From contig CALAGF010000349.1 in NCBI GenBank assembly GCA_937892345.1, positions 1 through 19,876 on the forward strand: 19,876 bases of DNA, in the 5' to 3' direction. Below are positions 13,720 to 19,876 of this stretch, in pieces. The notes beneath the pieces were generated by a model. It saw only the letters and a list, made by a program, of their open reading frames with translations. It was not told the DNA's origin and did not search any database. Source of the stretch: an uncultured Rhodocyclaceae bacterium. GTDB lineage: Bacteria > Pseudomonadota > Gammaproteobacteria > Burkholderiales > Rhodocyclaceae. Numbering within the stretch: position 1 is the first letter of the stretch; every line of letters starts with the position of its first letter. The translations under genes were made by a program, and so were the position numbers.

Positions 13720-15023
13720 GCCACTACAAGCCTTACCCGGCCTATCGGGATTCCGGCGTGAAATGGATTGGGCAGGTGCCGGAACATTGGGAAATCGCTC
13801 GAATTAAGCGCCACGCATCAATCAGAACTGAACGACGTAGCGATGTGCCTGCCAATGCTACTTATGTTGGGCTTGAAGACGTTGAGGCCGAATCCGGCCA
13901 ATACAAGCCAACAAGCGGTAATTCTCGGCAAACCGAGGATTCAACGGTCGGCATTTTTTATGAGCAGGACGTTCTGTACGGCAAGTTGCGTCCCTATCTG
14001 CGAAAAGCCATCGTTGCTGAGATGGATGGTGCATGCTCAACTGAATTTCTGGTTCTGAAAACGGGAAATACACTTCCGCGCTGGCTTCAACAGTGGCTGC
14101 TGACCCCTGATGTGACACAACAAATTGAGGCCGGATGCGAGGGTGCCAAGATGCCAAGGGCCGACTGGGAGCATGTTGGTTCTATTGAGATGCCAACCCC
14201 TTCCCATGAAGAGCAAATTCAGGTCATTTCCGCCGTCGACCGCGAAACCGCCCGCATCGACGCCCTGATCACCAAGAAAACCCGCTTCATCGAACTCCTG
14301 AAGGAAAAGCGGCAGGCGCTCATCACGCATGCGGTCACAAAGGGACTTGATCCCAACGTGAAGATGAGGGATTCGGGCATTGACTGGATTGGAGAGGTGC
14401 CGGAGCAATGGAATGTCGTCCAAGTGCGCCATGTTGCAACGCTTGGTTCCGGCCACACCCCAAGCAGGTCTCGCCCTGACTGGTGGGAGGATTGTTATAT
14501 CCCTTGGTTCACTCTTGCGGATATTTGGCAGGTACGCCGCGAAGGTAGGCGTTTCGTAACCGAGACAGAAGAAAAGGTCAGCGATCTGGGGGTCGCCAAT
14601 TCATCAGCAGTTGTGCATCCAGCGGGGTCTGTGATGCTTTCGCGCACCGCATCAGTGGGATTCCCTGCAATCATGGGTTGTGACATGGCTACATCGCAGG
14701 ATTTTGCTGTCTGGCGATGCGGTTCCAGGGTTGTTAATGAATACCTGTACCTCGTTCTTCTGGGGATGAAACAGGAATTATCACGTTTAATGATTGGATC
14801 AACCCACAAGACCATTTACATGCCTGATATTGAGGCATTCAGGATGCCGCTACCTTCTGAAGAGCAACAAAAACTGATCGTCCAATATGTCGGCGATGAG
14901 CTTCAGCGGTTCGATACGTTAGTCGCTAAAACCCAGCGCAGCATCGATCTCCTCAGAGAACGCCGCGCCGCCTTCATTACCGCTGCCGTCACCGGCCAAA
15001 TCGACCTTCGGGAGTCCGCATGA
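13716..15023 (+). CDS. hsdS: Type I restriction-modification system specificity subunit
   Basis: HsdS sets the DNA target of the complex. The 435-aa protein has the usual two-fold layout. A start repeat YRDSGVKWIGQVPEHW (10-25) leads into target recognition domain 1 (about 26-165). A long conserved helix follows (about 175-205, TARIDALITKKTRFIELLKEKRQALITHAVTKG). A second start repeat MRDSGIDWIGEVPEQW leads into recognition domain 2 (about 230-375), and a second helix ends RSIDLLRERRAAFITAAVTGQ. The two recognition domains are unlike each other, so the target should be bipartite and asymmetric. Both conserved helices are present, so the subunit looks complete. It overlaps the nucleotidyltransferase gene and hsdR by ATGA. 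In contrast to many operons, hsdS is separated from hsdM by three genes. Confidence 0.97.
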   Translation: MSHYKPYPAYRDSGVKWIGQVPEHWEIARIKRHASIRTERRSDVPANATYVGLEDVEAESGQYKPTSGNSRQTEDSTVGIFYEQDVLYGKLRPYLRKAIVAEMDGACSTEFLVLKTGNTLPRWLQQWLLTPDVTQQIEAGCEGAKMPRADWEHVGSIEMPTPSHEEQIQVISAVDRETARIDALITKKTRFIELLKEKRQALITHAVTKGLDPNVKMRDSGIDWIGEVPEQWNVVQVRHVATLGSGHTPSRSRPDWWEDCYIPWFTLADIWQVRREGRRFVTETEEKVSDLGVANSSAVVHPAGSVMLSRTASVGFPAIMGCDMATSQDFAVWRCGSRVVNEYLYLVLLGMKQELSRLMIGSTHKTIYMPDIEAFRMPLPSEEQQKLIVQYVGDELQRFDTLVAKTQRSIDLLRERRAAFITAAVTGQIDLRESA

Positions 15024-18000
15024 GCGACACCGCACACCAAGAAAAACACTTCGAGAGCTACATCGTTTCCAAGCTGGAGGCACAGGGCTGGAAGGTTGGC
15101 GAAACCACGAAGTACGACACCGAACGGGCGTTGTATGCCGACGACCTCATTGCTTGGCTGGAAGCATCCGGTCAAGGCGAGAAGTGGGCCAAGCTCAAGA
15201 AGGACAACGGCGACCGTGCTCTCGAAATCCTAATGGATCGGCTGGCCAAGGCGCTGGAAACGCATGGCACGGTTCAGGTGCTGCGCCAGGGCTTCTCCAT
15301 CGCCGGGTGTGGGCATATCGATCTCTCGGAAGCAGCCCCGGAAGACAAGCGTAACGCTGATGTGTTGAAGCGCTACGCCGCCAATATCCTGCGCGTGGTG
15401 CCGCAGCTTCAATACCATCCATCACGCAAGCTGGCGATTGATCTGGTGCTGTTCATCAACGGTATCCCAGTGGCGACCGTCGAACTCAAAACCGACTTCA
15501 CCCAGTCGGCGGATGCGGCCATGGATCAGTACCGTACTGACCGCTTGCCCTACGATCCCAAGACCAAGCGCCGCGAGCCGCTGCTGACCTTCAAGCGGGG
15601 TGCTGTCGTCCATTTCGCCATGTCGGATTCAGAAATCCAGATGGCGACGAAGCTCGATGGCGACAACACCTTCTTCCTGCCATTCAACAAGGGCAATGAT
15701 GGCCATGCAGGCAATCCGGAAGGCGAGTTGAAGGCCGATGGCACCCGCGAATACCCGGTAGCCTACTTCTGGGAGGCTGTTTGCCAACCGGATGCCTGGC
15801 TGCGCGTGTTCCACAGCTTCGTCTATGTCGAGAAGAAGGATGTGGTCGACCTGAAGGGCAATTGGTCGAAAAAGGAAACGCTGATCTTCCCGCGTTTCCA
15901 TCAATGGTCAGCGGTCAATGAAATGATCGCCGATGCCAAACAGAACGGCCCCGGCATGGTCTATTTGGCCGACCACAGCGCCGGTTCCGGCAAGACCAGC
16001 ACGATTTCCTGGACGGCCCATGACCTCGTGAAGTTGCGCAGTGACAACGGCGATTCGATCTTCAGCAGCGTCATCATCGTCACCGACCGCAACGTGCTGG
16101 ATGGACAACTCCAGGATGCCGTGAAGCAAATCGACCATCAGTTTGGTGTGATTGCCGCCATCGACCGCCAGAAGTCATCGAAGTCGAAGAGTCAGCAACT
16201 GGCCGATGCGCTACTGGCGGAAACGCCGATCATCGTCGTGACCATCCAGACCTTCCCGTATGCGATGGAAGCCATCGTGACGGACAAGGCGCTCAAGGGA
16301 AAGAACTTCGCAGTCATCATCGACGAGGCGCACAACTCCCAGACCGGCACCACGGCAGCCAAGCTCCAGACGGCGCTGGCGATGAGCGGCCAGGGCAAGA
16401 TGGCTTCGCTGACCGTCGAAGAATTACTGGAGCAGCTTCAGAAGTCGCGGGCACGTCCGGATAACATCAGCTACTTCGCCTTTACTGGTACGCCCAAACA
16501 CTCCACATTGATGCTGTTTGGCCGCGTTCCAGATCCATCGCGGAAGCCATCCAAGGACAATCTGCCCGAAGCCTTCCACAAGTACAAAATGCGCCAGGCC
16601 ATCGAAGAAGGATTCATCCTGGATGTGCTGAAGGGCTATGTGCCGTACAAAACCGCGTTCAACCTTGCTAAGCAGATAGAGGACAACAAGCGGGTGAGCG
16701 GCAAGGCTGCAAAACGTGCCTTGGCTCAATGGATGTCGCTGCACCCAACCAACGTTACGCAGAAGGTGCAGTTCATCATCGAGCACTTCAGTAAGAACGT
16801 GGCACACCGTCTGGATGGCAAGGCGAAAGCAATGGTCGTGACCAGCTCCCGTGCTGCAGCGATCCGCTACAAGAAGGCATTTGACCGATATATTGCCCAG
16901 CACGCTGAGTATGGACACATCCATTCACTGATCGCCTTCTCGGGCAAGGTAACGGGCAAACAGGTGATGCAGGGGGACGACGAGCAATTCAAGGATGATG
17001 TCTTCATCGTCGATGAGAACGAGGAATTCACCGAGGAAAGCATGAACCCGGAGGTAAAGGGTCAGGATTTGCGCCTTGCCTTTGATCGCCCGGAGTATCG
17101 CGTCATGCTGGTGGCCGACAAGTTCCAGACTGGCTTTGACCAGCCAAAGTTGGTGGCCATGTATGTCGACAAGAAGATCGCCAACGATGTCGAAATCGTT
17201 CAGACCTTCTCCCGTCTCAACCGGATGGCGCCGGGCAAGGATGAAGTCTTCATCATCGACTTTGTGAACGATCCGGAGAACGTTCGCCGGGCCTTTGCCA
17301 TGTACGACAACGGGGCCCAAATCGAGGATGCTCAAGACCCTAACGTGATCTACGAGATTCAGGAGCAACTTGACGGCCAGGGCTTGTATGACGCAACTGA
17401 TCTGGAAGCCTTCAAGGAAGCACGGTTCAAGACCATCCGCGACATCACGCATGCTCAGGAGCCGCAGCACAAGGCGCTCTATACCGCGACCGATGGCCCC
17501 AAGCGCCTGTTCGAGCAACGACTGAAGATGTTGCGCGAAGCCATTGCGACTTGGGAGGCGGCATTTGACAAGGCGCACAGCCAAGGCGATCAGGCAGGCA
17601 TGAAGTCGGCTGACCATCACCGGCAGGAGCATGCGGAGCAAATCAAAACGCTGATGTCCTTTAAGGCTGGCCTTGGCCGTTTCTGCCGCACTTATGCCTA
17701 TGTCGCCCAGTTGATCGACTTTTGCGATCCTGAACTGGAAAACTTCGCTGCCTTCGCCAAGTTGCTGCAAAAGCGTTTGGCCGGCGAAACGCCCGAGCGT
17801 GTGGATTTGAAGGGGTTGGTACTGACTGGTTTTGATATCAAAGGCAAAGAGGATGCCCACCGCGAAGACGATAAAACGCCTGTGCTCAAGCCCATCGGGC
17901 CGGGAGGAGGCGGTGGCGCAGGCGACACGCCGCATTTCCTTACTGAAATCATCGACAAGCTCAATCACTTGTTTGGAGAGGCGACCCCGCTTCGGGATCA

Positions 18001-18268
18001 AGCAGCCTTCGTGAATCAGATTGCTTCAATCGCTCGTGAGAACGATGTGGTTATGGCCCAGGTTGAAAGCAATACGCGAGATCAGGCGATGAAGGGCAAT
18101 CTACCCGGTGCTGTCCAGCAAGGCGTGGTTCGCGCCCTGACCAGTCACCAGAAGCTCGCTACGCTGGTATTGAAGTCCGACCGCCAAGCAATGGCGGCAC
18201 TGACCGATGTGATTTACGAACTGATCAGCCAGCAGCGGAACATTGACCTGGATAGCACCAGTGATTGA
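15020..18268 (+). CDS. hsdR: Type I restriction-modification system restriction (motor/endonuclease) subunit
   Basis: HsdR translocates and cleaves unmethylated DNA within the R2M2S complex. The 1082-aa protein has an N-terminal PDDEXK nuclease domain with Asp141 (LAIDLVLFINGIP) and Glu155-Leu-Lys157 (ATVELKTDF). A superfamily 2 helicase core follows: Walker A AGSGKT (321-326), DEAH box (435-438 in IIDEAHNSQTG), FTGTP (488-492), and late motifs ADKFQTGFDQPKL and QTFSRLNRMAPGK. The C-terminal helical part, which contacts the methylase, runs to about 1080. A glycine-rich PGGGGGAGD linker lies near residue 960. No key motif is missing. The start overlaps hsdS by ATGA, and the last 8 bp overlap the transposase GTG start. 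Length is in the normal range, so the 3' end was probably not truncated by the transposase gene. Confidence 0.97.
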   Translation: MSDTAHQEKHFESYIVSKLEAQGWKVGETTKYDTERALYADDLIAWLEASGQGEKWAKLKKDNGDRALEILMDRLAKALETHGTVQVLRQGFSIAGCGHIDLSEAAPEDKRNADVLKRYAANILRVVPQLQYHPSRKLAIDLVLFINGIPVATVELKTDFTQSADAAMDQYRTDRLPYDPKTKRREPLLTFKRGAVVHFAMSDSEIQMATKLDGDNTFFLPFNKGNDGHAGNPEGELKADGTREYPVAYFWEAVCQPDAWLRVFHSFVYVEKKDVVDLKGNWSKKETLIFPRFHQWSAVNEMIADAKQNGPGMVYLADHSAGSGKTSTISWTAHDLVKLRSDNGDSIFSSVIIVTDRNVLDGQLQDAVKQIDHQFGVIAAIDRQKSSKSKSQQLADALLAETPIIVVTIQTFPYAMEAIVTDKALKGKNFAVIIDEAHNSQTGTTAAKLQTALAMSGQGKMASLTVEELLEQLQKSRARPDNISYFAFTGTPKHSTLMLFGRVPDPSRKPSKDNLPEAFHKYKMRQAIEEGFILDVLKGYVPYKTAFNLAKQIEDNKRVSGKAAKRALAQWMSLHPTNVTQKVQFIIEHFSKNVAHRLDGKAKAMVVTSSRAAAIRYKKAFDRYIAQHAEYGHIHSLIAFSGKVTGKQVMQGDDEQFKDDVFIVDENEEFTEESMNPEVKGQDLRLAFDRPEYRVMLVADKFQTGFDQPKLVAMYVDKKIANDVEIVQTFSRLNRMAPGKDEVFIIDFVNDPENVRRAFAMYDNGAQIEDAQDPNVIYEIQEQLDGQGLYDATDLEAFKEARFKTIRDITHAQEPQHKALYTATDGPKRLFEQRLKMLREAIATWEAAFDKAHSQGDQAGMKSADHHRQEHAEQIKTLMSFKAGLGRFCRTYAYVAQLIDFCDPELENFAAFAKLLQKRLAGETPERVDLKGLVLTGFDIKGKEDAHREDDKTPVLKPIGPGGGGGAGDTPHFLTEIIDKLNHLFGEATPLRDQAAFVNQIASIARENDVVMAQVESNTRDQAMKGNLPGAVQQGVVRALTSHQKLATLVLKSDRQAMAALTDVIYELISQQRNIDLDSTSD

Positions 18269-19565
18269 CCTCTTGAACCTCCCAGGCGTCAAGCCGGTGG
18301 ACTACTTCTCACAGAAACACGGGCTCACCGTCGTTGCTGAAGCGCTCGATGGTGATTTGCCTTCATGCCCCGATTGCACCAAAGCCATGTACCGGCACGG
18401 CAAACGATCCAATATCTTTGCCGATACGCCGATGCAGATGCAGCCGGTGCGCCTGGAAATCTTCAGGCCACGCTTCCGATGCGATAGCTGCGGCAAGATG
18501 TTCTCTCCTGAATTGACGTTTCTGGATGAGAAGCGTCGGGCAACCAAACGACTGGTCGATGCCATCCGTGAACGTTGTTTGGGCATGACGTTTCACGCGC
18601 TTGCCGAGCAGACTGGGCTGGCCGTCAACACCATCAAGAATATCGCTCACGATCTGATTGAGGAGCTAGATCGAACGGTGCATTACGAAACCCCGGTCAT
18701 CATGGGGATCGACGAGGTGAGCATCGTCGGGAAGTACCGGTGCGTCATCACGAACCTGGCCACGAACAACGTCTATCAGATGTTGGAGCTACGCACGCAG
18801 GATCACCTGAAGCCATTCTTCAAGAACCTGCCCGACCGGGAACGGGTGGAATGGGTCTGCACGGATATGTGGCGACCGTTCAAGCGATCATTCGCGCAGT
18901 ACCTTCCCAATGCCCGCCTGGTCATCGACAAGTTCCATGTCGTAAAGATGGCATCTGAGGCTCTTGATGAAGAACGTAAGAAGTACCAGGCGACGCTGAG
19001 CAAGGAAGAGCGCGTGCATGTGAAGAAGTCGATTCGCTGGCTTACGCTAAAGCGCCCTGGCTCTTTGAATGCAGCGGAACTGAAAGCGCTGGCTGCGGTG
19101 CGGGAAACCATTCCTGAATTGGGCAAAGCCTATGACTTCAAGGAAGCCTTCTTCCGCATCTACGACGACCCAGACAAGGCATCAGCCCAACATGCTTTCG
19201 AGGCTTGGGAAAACACGCTACCTGAAGGCGAACTGGCGATGTTCCACTCGCTTGCAAAAACGGTGCGCAACCACTACGAAGACATCTTTGCCTACTGGGA
19301 TTCTCCTGGTCGAATCACCAATGCCTATACCGAGTGTCTGAATGGCCTGATCAAGCTGTCGAACAGACTGGGGCGTGGGTATAGCTACGAGATCATCCGC
19401 GCCAAAACGCTCTACGCAAAACATGCCCGAAAAGTGGGCAGCGGCGTGCGGCTATCCAAGCCTTCCGAATCGCTGATTCCAACCAAGAGCACTACCGAGA
19501 CGGTTGAATACGGGCCGCACATTCCAACCTTGGTTGAGCTTGCTGAATCAGGCGTTCTGGACTGA
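18261..19565 (+). CDS. tnpA: ISL3-family transposase
   Basis: DDE transposase of the ISL3 (IS204/IS1001/IS1096/IS1165) family, 434 aa from GTG 18261, which gives the family-like start MIDLLNLPGVK. An alternative TTG at 18243 would add six residues. An N-terminal zinc-finger-like region has Cys36/Cys39 and Cys74/Cys77 (CPDC and CDSC). A helix-turn-helix (about 108-128, MTFHALAEQTGLAVNTIKN) follows. The catalytic residues are Asp151 (MGIDEVSI), Asp202 (VCTDMWRPF) and Glu358 (NAYTECLNGLIK); VIDKFHVVKMAS (221-232) is also diagnostic. The gene starts inside the last codons of hsdR (8-bp overlap) and ends 12 bp before the right inverted repeat, so it probably depends on the hsd promoter for expression. 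No frameshift or missing catalytic residue is seen. Confidence 0.96.
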   Translation: MIDLLNLPGVKPVDYFSQKHGLTVVAEALDGDLPSCPDCTKAMYRHGKRSNIFADTPMQMQPVRLEIFRPRFRCDSCGKMFSPELTFLDEKRRATKRLVDAIRERCLGMTFHALAEQTGLAVNTIKNIAHDLIEELDRTVHYETPVIMGIDEVSIVGKYRCVITNLATNNVYQMLELRTQDHLKPFFKNLPDRERVEWVCTDMWRPFKRSFAQYLPNARLVIDKFHVVKMASEALDEERKKYQATLSKEERVHVKKSIRWLTLKRPGSLNAAELKALAAVRETIPELGKAYDFKEAFFRIYDDPDKASAQHAFEAWENTLPEGELAMFHSLAKTVRNHYEDIFAYWDSPGRITNAYTECLNGLIKLSNRLGRGYSYEIIRAKTLYAKHARKVGSGVRLSKPSESLIPTKSTTETVEYGPHIPTLVELAESGVLD

Positions 19566-19577
19566 GAAATCAGGACT

Positions 19578-19602
19578 TTCCAACCTCAGAATGCATATAG
19601 CC
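19578..19602. repeat. ISL3-type transposon, right terminal inverted repeat
   Basis: Read on the minus strand from 19602 it starts GGCTATATGCATT and continues CTGAGGTTGGAA. It matches the left repeat at 22 of 25 positions and lies 12 bp beyond the tnpA stop. Confidence 0.87.
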
Positions 19603-19876
19603 AAAAGATTATCAGAGCAGCCAAGTTTAAGCAGTAGGCAATCTTGATCATGCGACTGGTTCGGATATTCACGAGAAACCCCAATAGTTATTCAGTCTAG
19701 AAGTGTCCGAGTTATTGGCAACAATGCGACACAGCCAAAACGCCTGTACGGCTATTAATGACATAGAGATTGTACAAGGCGTAGCTTCTTTTCAGTCGAA
19801 AATCATACGTACAGCGCCAACGTCCGCTATACGGAGCTTTCTTGAGGGGCCGCTCCTGGCCGACAACGGCGTCTAC
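19603..19876. other. Sequence right of the transposon, no recognised gene
   Basis: No convincing gene is visible. A minus-strand ATG at 19651 reads a short hydrophobic peptide (MIKIAYCLNLAALIIFW) and then runs into the transposon end, stopping at 19586. It could be the beginning of a gene cut by the insertion. It does not look like the start of the transporter interrupted on the left. A second minus-strand frame is open from the window edge to a TAA at 19714-19712 (54 codons), with no recognisable domain. An imperfect inverted repeat (CGCCTGTAC at 19741-19749, GTACAAGGCG at 19772-19781) could form a hairpin. Confidence 0.5.

Larger units (their letters stand above)
9078..19602 (+). mobile_element. 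ISL3-type transposon carrying a type I restriction-modification operon (10.5 kb)
   Basis: A 25-bp inverted repeat begins GGC and contains the shared block CTGAGGTTGGAA. It lies at 9078-9102 and, inverted, at 19578-19602, with 22 of 25 identities. Ends beginning with GG are normal for ISL3-family elements. A full ISL3-family transposase gene ends 12 bp before the right repeat. The left repeat coincides exactly with the truncation of the transporter gene. Cargo, all rightward: hsdM, an unknown gene, a YhcG-like nuclease, a nucleotidyltransferase, hsdS and hsdR, then tnpA. ISL3 relatives such as ISPpu12 are known to carry passenger genes. No matching 8-bp target duplication is seen (GGAAAATC left, AAAAGATT right), so one flank has probably been rearranged since insertion. 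Confidence 0.85.

Noticed and set aside
13716..15023. hsdS as a tandem gene duplication or a pair of half-subunits
   Set aside because: The internal repeats are the normal two-fold layout of a single HsdS with two different recognition domains.
16925..18001. Minus-strand open frame of 358 codons inside hsdR
   Set aside because: It is antisense to a fully conserved HsdR C-terminal region and shows no domain; long antisense frames are common in such codon usage.
9070..19610. 8-bp target duplication around the ISL3-type transposon
   Set aside because: The flanks GGAAAATC and AAAAGATT share only short AT-rich strings; no direct repeat of the expected size is present.
19603..19651. Hydrophobic peptide as the missing transporter N-terminus
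   Set aside because: It has only 17 residues before the transposon end, lacks the EamA first-helix pattern, and the missing part should be about 80 residues.
19741..19781. Integron attC-like site
   Set aside because: The CGCCTGTAC / GTACAAGGCG inverted repeat lacks the RYYYAAC and GTTRRRY core sites, and no integron cassette surrounds it.

Overview
The window looks like a GC-rich Gram-negative proteobacterium. A betaproteobacterium (Rhodocyclales-like) is my best guess, from the polyhydroxyalkanoate (PHA) genes, the outer-membrane enzymes and the IS3/ISL3 elements; this is a judgement on protein style, not a measured placement.

Left part (1-6955). A minus-strand chromosomal block reads, in transcription order: phasin (phaP), class I PHA synthase (phaC), outer membrane phospholipase A (pldA), a PagL-like lipid A deacylase, a NodT-family outer membrane efflux lipoprotein, and the first 51 codons of a further gene whose ATG overlaps the efflux gene's stop. 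That last fragment carries nine tandem Thr-Pro codon pairs and runs off the window. A TetR-family regulator is divergent from phaP, with a dyad-symmetric candidate operator between them.

Middle (7078-9077). A DMT/EamA-type transporter gene (minus strand) has been hit twice. An IS3-family element (7402-8755) sits inside it with a 3-bp AAA target duplication. Removing the element and one AAA restores an uninterrupted reading frame. The element carries a textbook -1 frameshift signal in orfA and an elaborate nested palindrome behind orfB. The 5' end of the transporter gene is missing: it is cut exactly where the next element begins.

Right part (9078-19602). This is the most notable item: an apparently complete 10.5-kb ISL3-type transposon. 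It is bounded by 25-bp inverted repeats (22/25 identical) and has a full ISL3-family DDE transposase at its right end. Its cargo is an intact type I restriction-modification operon with three extra genes inside: hsdM, an unknown 211-aa protein, a YhcG-like PDDEXK nuclease, a RlaP/YcgL-like nucleotidyltransferase, hsdS, hsdR, then tnpA. Every junction in this seven-gene series overlaps: five ATGA overlaps, and an 8-bp overlap between hsdR and tnpA. One promoter next to the left inverted repeat therefore probably drives defence and transposition together. That promoter is flanked by two copies of a palindrome-containing repeat that also resembles the left terminal inverted repeat, suggesting autoregulation, possibly by the transposase.

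The last 274 bases (19603-19876) lie outside the transposon, do not match the transporter interrupted on the left, and hold no gene I recognise.
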